A DNA stretch of 5,295 nucleotides, from the NCBI GenBank assembly GCA_027717925.1, contig JALLON010000192.1:1-5295 (forward strand). The letters run 5' to 3'. Below the pieces are notes generated by a model. That model saw only the letters and a program-made list of their open reading frames with translations, was not told where the DNA came from and made no database searches. How positions within the stretch are numbered: position 1 is the first letter of the stretch; every line of letters begins with the position of its first letter. Source of the stretch: Acidobacteria bacterium AH-259-G07 (GTDB lineage: Bacteria > Acidobacteriota > UBA6911 > RPQK01 > JADFOI01). A program made the translations under genes and the position numbers. Below are positions 1-5,295 of this stretch, piece by piece.

Positions 1-284
1 TGGCCAGGTCGTCCAAGTGAAGTGGGCAGACAACAGGATCAGGCTGCACCAACGTAGGTTTTTGATAAAGGTCGAGGCTCCTTTTCTCCCCTTGGAGTTA
101 TGATCGAAACTTGTGTATGAGGGACGTCTGTGAGATGGCGTACCCTGAACTCGTGAAGACCAATCATGAGTTCACCCACAAAGGAAGGAGGCCGTGAAGA
201 ACGATACCATAGTCTCACACACATGGCCGCTGCTGAACGACGACATCGCCCGCTGTTTGAGAGCGGTTGTTGTTCGAACGACCT
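1..284. other. Left-edge region with no confident gene
   Basis: I see no gene I can support here. On the plus strand one frame is open from the left edge (base 2) to a TGA at 101-103, about 33 codons. Its translation includes the pieces VVQVKW and IRLHQRRFLIK, which loosely resemble the small beta-rich C-terminal tail of some integrase-core transposases. The match is weak, and 33 open codons are not significant alone. A minus-strand frame (39-224) has an ATG but no Shine-Dalgarno and no recognisable domain. I found no GTTRRRY/RYYYAAC pair that would make an attC downstream of the exported-protein gene. A small hairpin (CCGCT/AGCGG, 250-266) precedes TTGTTGTT on the plus strand but is too short to call a terminator. 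Confidence 0.35.
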
Positions 285-1160
285 TTAAGGCGTAAAGACT
301 TGGTTCGCGCCCTTCTGCGCCGCCAGCTTCTCGAAAGCCTTGACGATATTGTCACGCCGCGCGAACAGCGCATCGAGTGCGCCAGCGCCGACGAGGTCGC
401 CAATTGCACGTTGGACTGTCGCCTTGTCGAGCCCCTTAATGCGATCGAAGAAGGGCCGATCGATCTGGTTCAGTTTCGTGCCGATCTCGTACGGCTGGGC
501 CAGCGTGTTGGTGAAGGCGCGTGAATGATCGAGCACGATGAGGTTCCAGTGTGGATCGACGATCGGGCTGCCTTCGGCTTCGTCGAGGTTGGCCACAAGG
601 TCTTCGAACGCGTACGCGCGGTTGATCTGGTAGTTCCACTTTGCCGAATCAGGAGCGCGCAAGTTCCGTTCGTTGAGCTGCTTCAGCATCCTGGTGTTCA
701 GCACCCAGAGCTGCAGCGACGCCATGTTGCCATTGAAGCGCACCGCCACCGTCGGGGGCACCATGTCCAGTTCGAGCACTCGATCGAGCTTGTAGCCGGC
801 GATCTCCAACTTATATTCCCAGGCGTCCTGCTTCTTCCAAAAGTCCCGCTTCAGGGCCGCGCTAGCGGCGAGCCCGCCGGGCTTGAAGAAGACGCGCTGC
901 GTCGTTCCTGTCACGGTCGTCCGATCGATAACCGCGGTGCGGAGAAACTCTTCGTACTCCGCGTAGCGCCCGATCCATACCTTGGAGCTGGGCGCTCCCG
1001 ATGGCGCCGCAGGCGAAACCTGCTCGGCTGCCGCCGGGGGCTGCTGAGCCGGAGCTGGCGACTCCTCCAGAAGAACACTCGTGGCGGCTGTCGCGCGGTC
1101 AGCACTGAGCACGCCAAGCGGCAACGAGATCGAGAGCGCAAGCCACAGCATCAGGCGCAT
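285..1160 (-). CDS. Exported protein resembling a HipA/PI3K-like kinase-fold family, catalytic loop altered
   Basis: The function is not established. I start it at the ATG at 1160 (291 aa) because AGAGGAG lies 5 nt upstream; an upstream in-frame TTG at 1178 lacks this support. Residues 1-25 look like a Sec signal peptide: Arg2, a hydrophobic core at 3-18, and possible cleavage after LSA or ATA. An Ala/Pro/Gln-rich linker follows to about residue 60, so the folded part should lie outside the cytoplasm. The body has RVFFKP (Lys93), a following helix with Glu119 and YKLDR, MVPPTV (133-138), LQLWV (149-153), ANLDEAEGS (190-198), VDPHWN (201-206) and LDHSRAF (210-216). From memory this order matches a family of bacterial secreted proteins with a HipA/PI3K/FAM20-like kinase fold: ATP lysine, catalytic Asp193, metal Asp211. 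Relatives I recall carry Asn where Ser198 stands here, so it may be a weak kinase or a pseudokinase. The CDS is certain; the family is a recall-based inference. Confidence 0.82.
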   Translation of the reverse strand: MRLMLWLALSISLPLGVLSADRATAATSVLLEESPAPAQQPPAAAEQVSPAAPSGAPSSKVWIGRYAEYEEFLRTAVIDRTTVTGTTQRVFFKPGGLAASAALKRDFWKKQDAWEYKLEIAGYKLDRVLELDMVPPTVAVRFNGNMASLQLWVLNTRMLKQLNERNLRAPDSAKWNYQINRAYAFEDLVANLDEAEGSPIVDPHWNLIVLDHSRAFTNTLAQPYEIGTKLNQIDRPFFDRIKGLDKATVQRAIGDLVGAGALDALFARRDNIVKAFEKLAAQKGANQVFTP

Positions 1161-1183
1161 ACCGTCTCCTCTGTTCAAGCCGT

Positions 1184-1212
1184 ATTTTATAACTGTTGAC
1201 CCCCCACTGCAA
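1184..1212 (-). promoter_or_regulatory. Candidate sigma70-type promoter of the exported-protein gene
   Basis: Read on the minus strand, TTGCAG (1207-1212) and TAAAAT (1184-1189) are 17 bp apart. The -10 matches TATAAT at five of six positions, while the -35 matches at only three. Transcription would begin near 1177, leaving a leader of about 17 nt that contains the AGAGGAG site. It lies downstream of the attC at 1237-1297, so the gene would not depend on read-through from the methyltransferase cassette. This is a consensus match only. Confidence 0.4.
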
Positions 1213-1236
1213 TAGCTTTTGGGCTCAGTCTTGGCC

Positions 1237-1297
1237 GTCTAACGGTTGCGAGCTGAGCGGCGCCGCGAGCGACCTCCGCTCCAGCAAGGTGTTAGGC
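1237..1297 (-). other. attC recombination site at the 3' end of the methyltransferase cassette
   Basis: Read on the minus strand, this 61-bp imperfect palindrome starts with R'' GCCTAAC (1291-1297) and ends with R' GTTAGAC (1237-1243). Both fit the integron consensus RYYYAAC / GTTRRRY, and they are mutually complementary at six of seven bases. Inside, GCTGGAGCGG (minus, 1276-1285) pairs with CCGCTCAGC (minus, 1252-1260) except for one unpaired base on the R'' side. Such an extrahelical base in the L'' arm is the known cue that IntI uses to choose the strand and orientation. In classical sites the extra base in the top strand is C; here it is G. The R''-L'' spacer is 5 nt. The site begins 20 bp after the methyltransferase stop codon, the usual place for an attC. 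Crossover would fall between G1243 and T1242 on the minus strand. Confidence 0.75.
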
Positions 1298-2112
1298 AGC
1301 CACCTCCGCTGTGGCGATCAGACACCTGGCCTCACGCCAAGAAACACATCACAGCACCCCGGCTCCATTTCACTATGCTCGAACGGTATACCGCGTGCGT
1401 GGAAACCAGCTTCGCTGATTATGCGGAGCCAGGCCTGCCGGGCGAAGAGCCCACACACATGCCGGTCGTACTCGCAGCGCACCTGGCCGTCCGCTTCACG
1501 CAATAGGTATGCGAAGTCGACAACATACGTGGTGTCGCTGGGATCCGGATCCCAAGTCCATTCCAAATAGCGCATGCTCCGATCTCTGCCATCATGCCCA
1601 CCATGTTTCGCTGCAGGGCGAAATGTCTCTCGAACATGGTCCGGCGCGAACAGTGCCACACCCCCTGGTTTACAGTGCATAAATGCCCTCTCGATCGTTT
1701 GTCGAAGATCCCTCTCAGAGCTCATACAGACGATCGCGTCATGGATGAAGACCGCATCAAACTCACTCCCCAGCCGAACGGTACGCATATCCCCTTGGAT
1801 ATGTTCACACTCGGGATTCAGTGCGCGGCTGACGGCAAGCATATGCGGCGATAGGTCGACCAACGTCATGCGGAAATACTTTTTCAAGTGCGATGCATTG
1901 TTACCACCACCGCATCCCAGCTCTAGCAAGGTTTCCGGCAACCGGGAGCATTCTGCAACTATTAGCCGACGGTACAACTCGGCCTCTTCGGCATAATCCT
2001 CTGGGGCCGAGAGAAGAGGCCACCAAGAGGACAATTCGCCGTAGAGCCCCGGAAGTTCACTGACATCTTTCATCTGGATACCCAGCCGATGGCTGCCGAG
2101 GCGGATGCCTAA
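1243..2112 (-). mobile_element. Inferred integron gene cassette carrying one methyltransferase gene
   Basis: The interval runs from the TTAGGC just inside the upstream core site (minus 5'-G^TTAGGC, G at 2113) to the G of the downstream GTTAGAC, about 870 bp. It holds a single gene in the expected polarity, with a 39-nt leader, the gene, 20 nt, then attC. This is the standard architecture of an integron cassette. I see no promoter inside it, which is also usual because cassette genes rely on outside transcription. No integrase gene is in the window, so this may belong to an attC cluster without integrase (CALIN) or be a cassette captured at a remote site. The neighbours (transketolase on one side, an exported-protein gene on the other) do not look like cassettes. 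Confidence 0.65.
1318..2073 (-). CDS. Class I SAM-dependent methyltransferase, substrate unknown
   Basis: A 251-aa protein, probably cytoplasmic, that should transfer a methyl group from S-adenosylmethionine. The Rossmann-fold signature is clear: motif I LLELGCGGGNNA (49-60), the acidic end of strand 2 in LVDLSPHML (71-79), GDM (94-96), FDAVFIHDAIVCM (105-117) for motif II, and KPGGVALF (135-142). The C-terminal part (about 150-250), with YLEWTWDPD and a DRHVCGLF segment, would form the substrate lid; I cannot name the substrate. I chose the ATG at 2073. The frame stays open upstream to an ATG at 2124 and a GTG at 2175, but those codons fall inside the attC-like hairpin and beyond the cassette boundary, and the domain needs no further N-terminus. 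No good Shine-Dalgarno precedes 2073, which is common in cassette genes. It ends 20 bp before the attC. Confidence 0.88.
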   Translation of the reverse strand: MKDVSELPGLYGELSSWWPLLSAPEDYAEEAELYRRLIVAECSRLPETLLELGCGGGNNASHLKKYFRMTLVDLSPHMLAVSRALNPECEHIQGDMRTVRLGSEFDAVFIHDAIVCMSSERDLRQTIERAFMHCKPGGVALFAPDHVRETFRPAAKHGGHDGRDRSMRYLEWTWDPDPSDTTYVVDFAYLLREADGQVRCEYDRHVCGLFARQAWLRIISEAGFHARGIPFEHSEMEPGCCDVFLGVRPGV

Positions 2113-2172
2113 CGACCCGCGCATCAGCCGCACCGCGCCGCGGCGGCTGCTGCATGCGCTCAAGCGCAGGAA
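2107..2172 (-). other. attC-like site with degenerate R'' box, 5' boundary of the cassette
   Basis: Read on the minus strand, the right end is a perfect core, GTTAGGC (2107-2113). Before it lies a GC-rich hairpin: CAGCCGC pairs with GCGGCTG (2143-2149 with 2125-2131) and GCGCAT with ATGCGC (2154-2159 with 2119-2124). Four unpaired bases (2150-2153) sit in the R''-side arm, the side where attC sites carry extrahelical bases. The outer left box should read RYYYAAC, but TTCCTGC (2166-2172) stands there, matching four of seven positions. It is followed by GCTTGAG, a string I recall from classical attC sites such as those of aadA. I read it as an attC whose R'' box has decayed, or a remote site used once. 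A chance GC-rich hairpin beside a GTTAGGC is the alternative. Confidence 0.5.
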
Positions 2173-2231
2173 CACCGCTCGGGTGTGGGACCAGGGGGCA
2201 GCGCTGAAAATATCGTCTGCTGCAATGACTC

Positions 2232-4127
2232 CTACGAAGTGAGTTCCCTGACTGCTGTCACGATGGCTCGAGCGTCGATTCCAAACCTGTCCATCAGTTC
2301 GGCGGGTTTGCCGGAGCGAGGCAGGCCGTTGACGGCCAGTTTACGGAATTTACAAGATTCGCTGGCCAATGTGCTTAGTACGGCATCACCGAGGCCTCCC
2401 TCGGGATAGTGGTCCTCCACTGTAATTAAAACACCCGTCTCTCGGGCCGCCTTTCGCAGTGTCTCCTCATCCAGCGGTTTGACGCTGTAAAGATCGATCA
2501 CTCGAACCGGCAGATTTTGGCCGCGCAGCTCTTGGTAGGCCTGAAGGGCCTGGTGAAGCGTGACGCCTGCGGCGACGATAGTGGCGCGGTCTTCACTGCT
2601 GCTTTTGATTACCTTGCTCCCTCCAATTCGAAAGTCTTCGTCATTGGAGTAGAGAACAGGTGTCTTGGGGCGGCTGGTGCGGATGTAGACAATTCCCGGG
2701 GTTTGTGCCGCCAGTGCCACGAGTCGCTCCGCGCACACGGCGTCGGAAGGGTAGAAAACCGTGGACCCCACAATGGCCCGCATCATCGCAAGGTCCTCCA
2801 GACCCATTTGAGAAGGTCCGTCCTGGCCGATTGAGACCCCCGCGTGAGAGCCGCACAGATTGATGTTGGCCTGGGAAATGGCCGCCATGCGGATATGATC
2901 ATAGGCCCGGCTTAGGAAGCAGGCGAAAGTTGAGGCAAAGGGGATCATACCCATGACGCTGCAACCAACAGCGGCTCCCACCATGTTCTGTTCGGCAATG
3001 AAACACTCAACGAAGCGATCGGGGAACTCTTCCAAAAATTTTTGGGAGTAAGTGGAATTCTTTGTGTCCCCGTCCAGGGCGACGACGGCTGGATTAACAA
3101 TCCCTAGCTTTCTCAGACCCGTACCATAGGCCTGGCGGGTCGCCACCATCTCATCTTTAGAATAGTGCGGCGCCTCAATGACCAATCCAGTGTCCGGATT
3201 GACCGACGGTGCAGCAGAGGCCTGAGCCCCTGTTTCAGGTGGCCTCAGACGGAGTTCTTCTTCGAGTTCGAGATTTTCTCCGATTTCTGCCAGAGCCCTT
3301 TCAAGCGCTTCACCCGGCTCAACCGGCTTACCGTGCCACCCGTCCTTGTCCTCCATAAAAGTGACGCCCTTTCCTTTAATGGTGCGAGCAATGATGGCAG
3401 CGGGCCGGCCTTGAGCTGCAACGGCTGACTCCAGGCTGCTGGCGATCTCTTCAACGCTGTGGCCGTCGATCACCTGAGTGTGCCAGTCAAAGGACGCGAA
3501 GCGCTGCTGGTAGCTCTCTAAATCATGTTGGTACATGGTGGCCTGGCTTTGGCCTAAACGGTTGATGTCCAGAATGGCAATCAGATTATCCAGATGGTAA
3601 TGGCCGGCCAGTGCAGCCGCTTCCCACACCGAACCCTCCGCGGCTTCACCGTCACCCAGTAGGACAAAAATTCGACTGCCCGTCCTGTTCATCCGTGCGG
3701 CTAATGCCATCCCAATACCAATCGACAGACCCTGACCGAGTGCACCGGTAGCGACGTGTACCCACGGATTCCGGGGAGTGGGATGTCCTTCCAGATCGCT
3801 GTCAATTCTTCTCAAGGTGTGCAGCTTCTCAACTGGAAATGCTCCAGCCTCCGCCCAGGCAGCCCAGAGCACCGGTGCAGCGTGCCCCTTCGAGAGCACA
3901 AATCGGTCGTTAAAAGGATGATCGGGATTCTTAACATCGAAGCGTAGGAAATGGAAGAAAAGAGTTGAGACGAGCTCTGCGCAAGAAAGGCATGACGAGG
4001 GATGTCCCGATCCTGCTGCAGAGGTTGAAGTGAGTGAATGCTTACGCAGGCGGTTTGCCATAGTCTCGAGGGATCTCACTAGACCAGGAGAGATACCGCC
4101 TGTTGGAGCTTCGGCGTGTTCCTTCAT
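2232..4127 (-). CDS. tkt: Transketolase, single-chain, animal-type
   Basis: Transketolase moves a two-carbon ketol unit between sugar phosphates in the non-oxidative pentose phosphate pathway, using thiamine diphosphate and a divalent metal. With the ATG at 4127 it has 631 aa, close to animal enzymes (about 620). In order: SGHPSS (His42), KGHA (His82), GHPTP (His115), GALGQG (129-134), the cofactor motif GDGEAAEG (158-165) with DINRLGQS (187-194), WHGKP (264-268), DGDTKNST (352-359), the catalytic glutamate in IAEQNM (Glu379), GSHAGVSIGQDGPSQM (426-441), IRTSRP (482-487), VEDHYPEGGLG (570-580) and LPRSGKPAEL (602-611). Both the cofactor half and the pyrimidine/C-terminal half are present and intact. 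These blocks match mammalian TKT closely, more than the E. coli TktA type. An ATG at 4184 would lengthen the N-terminus, but it lies upstream of the promoter's start point and inside nagA. Confidence 0.95.
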   Translation of the reverse strand: MKEHAEAPTGGISPGLVRSLETMANRLRKHSLTSTSAAGSGHPSSCLSCAELVSTLFFHFLRFDVKNPDHPFNDRFVLSKGHAAPVLWAAWAEAGAFPVEKLHTLRRIDSDLEGHPTPRNPWVHVATGALGQGLSIGIGMALAARMNRTGSRIFVLLGDGEAAEGSVWEAAALAGHYHLDNLIAILDINRLGQSQATMYQHDLESYQQRFASFDWHTQVIDGHSVEEIASSLESAVAAQGRPAAIIARTIKGKGVTFMEDKDGWHGKPVEPGEALERALAEIGENLELEEELRLRPPETGAQASAAPSVNPDTGLVIEAPHYSKDEMVATRQAYGTGLRKLGIVNPAVVALDGDTKNSTYSQKFLEEFPDRFVECFIAEQNMVGAAVGCSVMGMIPFASTFACFLSRAYDHIRMAAISQANINLCGSHAGVSIGQDGPSQMGLEDLAMMRAIVGSTVFYPSDAVCAERLVALAAQTPGIVYIRTSRPKTPVLYSNDEDFRIGGSKVIKSSSEDRATIVAAGVTLHQALQAYQELRGQNLPVRVIDLYSVKPLDEETLRKAARETGVLITVEDHYPEGGLGDAVLSTLASESCKFRKLAVNGLPRSGKPAELMDRFGIDARAIVTAVRELTS

Positions 4128-4143
4128 TAATTTGGGCGAGCGT

Positions 4144-4172
4144 ACTATATTAGAGGAGGTGAGTACTGTCAA
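4144..4172 (-). promoter_or_regulatory. Strong sigma70-type promoter of the transketolase gene, overlapping nagA start region
   Basis: On the minus strand TTGACA (4167-4172, perfect) and TATAGT (4144-4149, five of six) are separated by exactly 17 bp. Transcription would start near 4137, about 10 nt before the ATG at 4127, so the mRNA would be nearly leaderless. That agrees with the lack of a Shine-Dalgarno before this ATG. On the other strand the spacer contains the nagA Shine-Dalgarno, and the -35 box contains the codon at ideal spacing from it. Transcription complexes on this promoter should therefore interfere with nagA initiation. Confidence 0.7.
4152..4162 (+). promoter_or_regulatory. 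Very strong Shine-Dalgarno for nagA without a canonical start at normal spacing
   Basis: AGGAGGTGA (4154-4162) matches the 16S rRNA 3' end complement over nine bases. In the nagA frame the codons 3 to 17 nt after AGGAGG include no ATG, GTG or TTG. GTC at 4168 has the best spacing (8 nt). A canonical GTG at 4159 overlaps the motif itself, and CTG at 4177 is 17 nt away. The motif therefore marks where nagA begins but does not settle the start codon. Confidence 0.7.
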
Positions 4173-5295
4173 CAGCCTGGTCATCTATGCGAAGCAAATT
4201 CTAACTCCTGAGGATGATTGGGAAGATGGTCTCGTCCATATCCAGAACGGCAAGATCAGCTACGTAGGCAAACAGTCTCTAGATCTTCCCCCCGAAACCA
4301 AAGTATACACAGGACACTGTCTGATTCCTGGAATGGTCGACTTGCACATTAATGGCACGGCCGGGGGTGATGCTGCAGAGGGAACGCACCAGGCACTTGA
4401 AAAGATGTCCCGTTCTCTGGCCGCTCACGGAGCAACCGCTTTTCTTCCCACCATCATTACAGACCACGAGGAAGAACTGGTGCGCTCTCTCCAGGCACTA
4501 TCGGAGGTTCTGGACGACCAATTGCCGGGTGCACGGCCTCTCGGCATTCATCTGGAAGGTCCTTTCATCAACCCAGCCCAGAAAGGCGCTCACCGGGCGG
4601 ATTGTATTCAGGCACCTTCTCTGGAGATTTTCCAAAAATACTTCAAAGCGGCAAACGGTAAGTTGAGGATGCTGACACTGGCACCTGAAATGAAAGGTGC
4701 CCTCGAGCTGATTCACGAGGCGAGGAAGGAGCTGTCGATTGTCTCGTTGGGTCATTCGAACGCCGATTATCGCTGTGCTGTGGAGGCCATTGAAGCCGGT
4801 GCAAATCTGGCAACCCACATTTTCAATGCCATGCCTGGACTTCACCATCGGGAACCCGGTCTGGTTGGGGCGGTCTTGGATTCGGAGGACATTTCGGCCG
4901 AAATCATCGCCGATGGGATCCACGTCCATCCAGTCATGGTAAGACTTCTTGCGCGGTGCAAAGGTCCTGACAAACTAGTTCTTGTCACCGATGCGATCAG
5001 CGCGGCGGATATGCCCGACGGCAGGCATCGGGTCGGCAACGTAGAAGTGACAGTAAAAGAGGGTGTGTGCCGCAACCAAGAGGGAGTTTTAGCGGGAAGC
5101 AGTCTGACCATGGATAGAGGCCTGAAGAATCTTTATGACTGGCTGAATGAGGACGATCTCAAGAGGATCGTCGCCATGGCAACCATTCAGCCCGCCGCCT
5201 TGCTCGGTCTGGAAAACAAAGGGCGGATCAAAAAAGACTGTGATGCCGACCTGGTGCTGTTGGATGAAGATTTACAAGTGAGAAAAACTTGGATA
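4159..5295 (+). CDS. nagA: N-acetylglucosamine-6-phosphate deacetylase, C-terminus cut by window edge
   Basis: NagA hydrolyses N-acetylglucosamine 6-phosphate to glucosamine 6-phosphate and acetate in the cytoplasm, a step in amino-sugar and cell-wall recycling. The frame is open for 379 codons to the right edge without a stop, so roughly 10 residues are missing by comparison with E. coli NagA (382 aa). Amidohydrolase motifs, numbered from the GTG: PGMVDLHING (57-66), HLEGPF (131-136, metal ligand Glu133), LAPEM (174-178), GHSNA (198-202, metal ligand His199), THIFNAM (219-225, metal ligand His220), REPGLVGA (231-238), DGIHV (252-256, substrate His255), LVTDA (275-279, catalytic Asp278) and LAGSSLTMD (311-319). 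The first metal motif is H-x-N, closer to the E. coli Q-x-N than to the H-x-H of two-metal enzymes, so a single-metal enzyme is likely. I placed the start at GTG 4159 provisionally; GTC 4168 gives a more typical N-terminus. No clear plus-strand promoter is visible; ATTAAT (4126-4131) is a weak -10 candidate. Confidence 0.93.
   Translation, partial: MSTVNSLVIYAKQILTPEDDWEDGLVHIQNGKISYVGKQSLDLPPETKVYTGHCLIPGMVDLHINGTAGGDAAEGTHQALEKMSRSLAAHGATAFLPTIITDHEEELVRSLQALSEVLDDQLPGARPLGIHLEGPFINPAQKGAHRADCIQAPSLEIFQKYFKAANGKLRMLTLAPEMKGALELIHEARKELSIVSLGHSNADYRCAVEAIEAGANLATHIFNAMPGLHHREPGLVGAVLDSEDISAEIIADGIHVHPVMVRLLARCKGPDKLVLVTDAISAADMPDGRHRVGNVEVTVKEGVCRNQEGVLAGSSLTMDRGLKNLYDWLNEDDLKRIVAMATIQPAALLGLENKGRIKKDCDADLVLLDEDLQVRKTWI

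Noticed and set aside
250..276. Hairpin CCGCT/AGCGG followed by TTGTTGTT as a plus-strand terminator
   Set aside because: The stem is only 5 bp with a 7-nt loop and an interrupted T tract, and no plus-strand gene is established upstream.
194..295. Small plus-strand frame starting at GTG 194 after AAGGAGG (33 codons)
   Set aside because: The spacing from the Shine-Dalgarno is only 2 nt, the peptide has no recognisable feature, and it overlaps the end of the exported-protein gene.
525..1199. Long plus-strand open frame (224 codons) opposite the exported-protein gene
   Set aside because: It is antisense to a gene with a signal peptide, Shine-Dalgarno and conserved motifs. Its translation is Arg/His-rich with no recognisable domain, typical of the reverse strand of a GC-rich gene.
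2074..2175. N-terminal extension of the methyltransferase to GTG 2175 or ATG 2124
   Set aside because: The extension crosses the cassette boundary and translates the hairpin. Neither start has a Shine-Dalgarno, and the methyltransferase fold is complete from 2073.
4120..4151. Plus-strand nagA promoter using TATATT (4146-4151)
   Set aside because: The -35 at 17 bp is poor (TTCATT), and transcription would start at or inside the Shine-Dalgarno, leaving no usable leader.
4128..4184. Upstream ATG of tkt at 4184
   Set aside because: It lies upstream of the transcript start predicted from TTGACA/TATAGT and within nagA. The ATG at 4127 gives the family's usual N-terminal length.
4498..4929. Minus-strand open frame (143 codons) inside nagA
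   Set aside because: It is antisense to the well-conserved nagA motifs and has no domain or ribosome binding site.

Overview
This is a bacterial window from an organism I cannot name with confidence. The only taxonomic hints are weak. They are an animal-type, single-chain transketolase and an exported kinase-fold-like protein of a type I associate from memory with Acidobacteria and similar soil bacteria. There are four protein-coding genes. Three are on the minus strand: an exported protein, a methyltransferase and transketolase. One is on the plus strand: nagA, which runs off the right edge.

Right half (about 2232-5295): tkt (minus) and nagA (plus) are divergent, and their start regions are almost superimposed. 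The tkt promoter reads TTGACA-17 bp-TATAGT on the minus strand. It lies directly on the nagA ribosome binding site and start region, and it would give tkt an mRNA with only about 10 nt of leader. The nagA start is ambiguous. A nine-base perfect Shine-Dalgarno has no canonical start codon at normal spacing; the in-frame codon there is GTC, and its third base is also a base of the tkt -35 box. The only nearby canonical start, GTG at 4159, overlaps the Shine-Dalgarno. NagA feeds amino sugars into central metabolism and transketolase acts in the pentose phosphate pathway, so both are carbohydrate-metabolism genes.

Middle (about 1237-2172): this looks like an integron gene cassette that carries no integrase. 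A methyltransferase gene is bounded by two integrase-type core sites. At its 3' side is a well-formed attC (1237-1297), with GCCTAAC and GTTAGAC ends and an unpaired base in one stem arm. At its 5' side is a GTTAGGC core next to a second attC-like hairpin (2107-2172) whose outer box is degenerate. The inferred cassette is about 870 bp. The sites match the layout of attC cassettes, and no integrase gene is visible, so a CALIN-like array or an isolated cassette embedded among chromosomal genes is the best reading.

Left part (1-1236): an exported protein of about 291 residues has its own Shine-Dalgarno and a weak promoter beyond the attC. It resembles a kinase-fold family, but its catalytic loop looks altered. 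The last 284 bases at the left edge hold no gene I can support.
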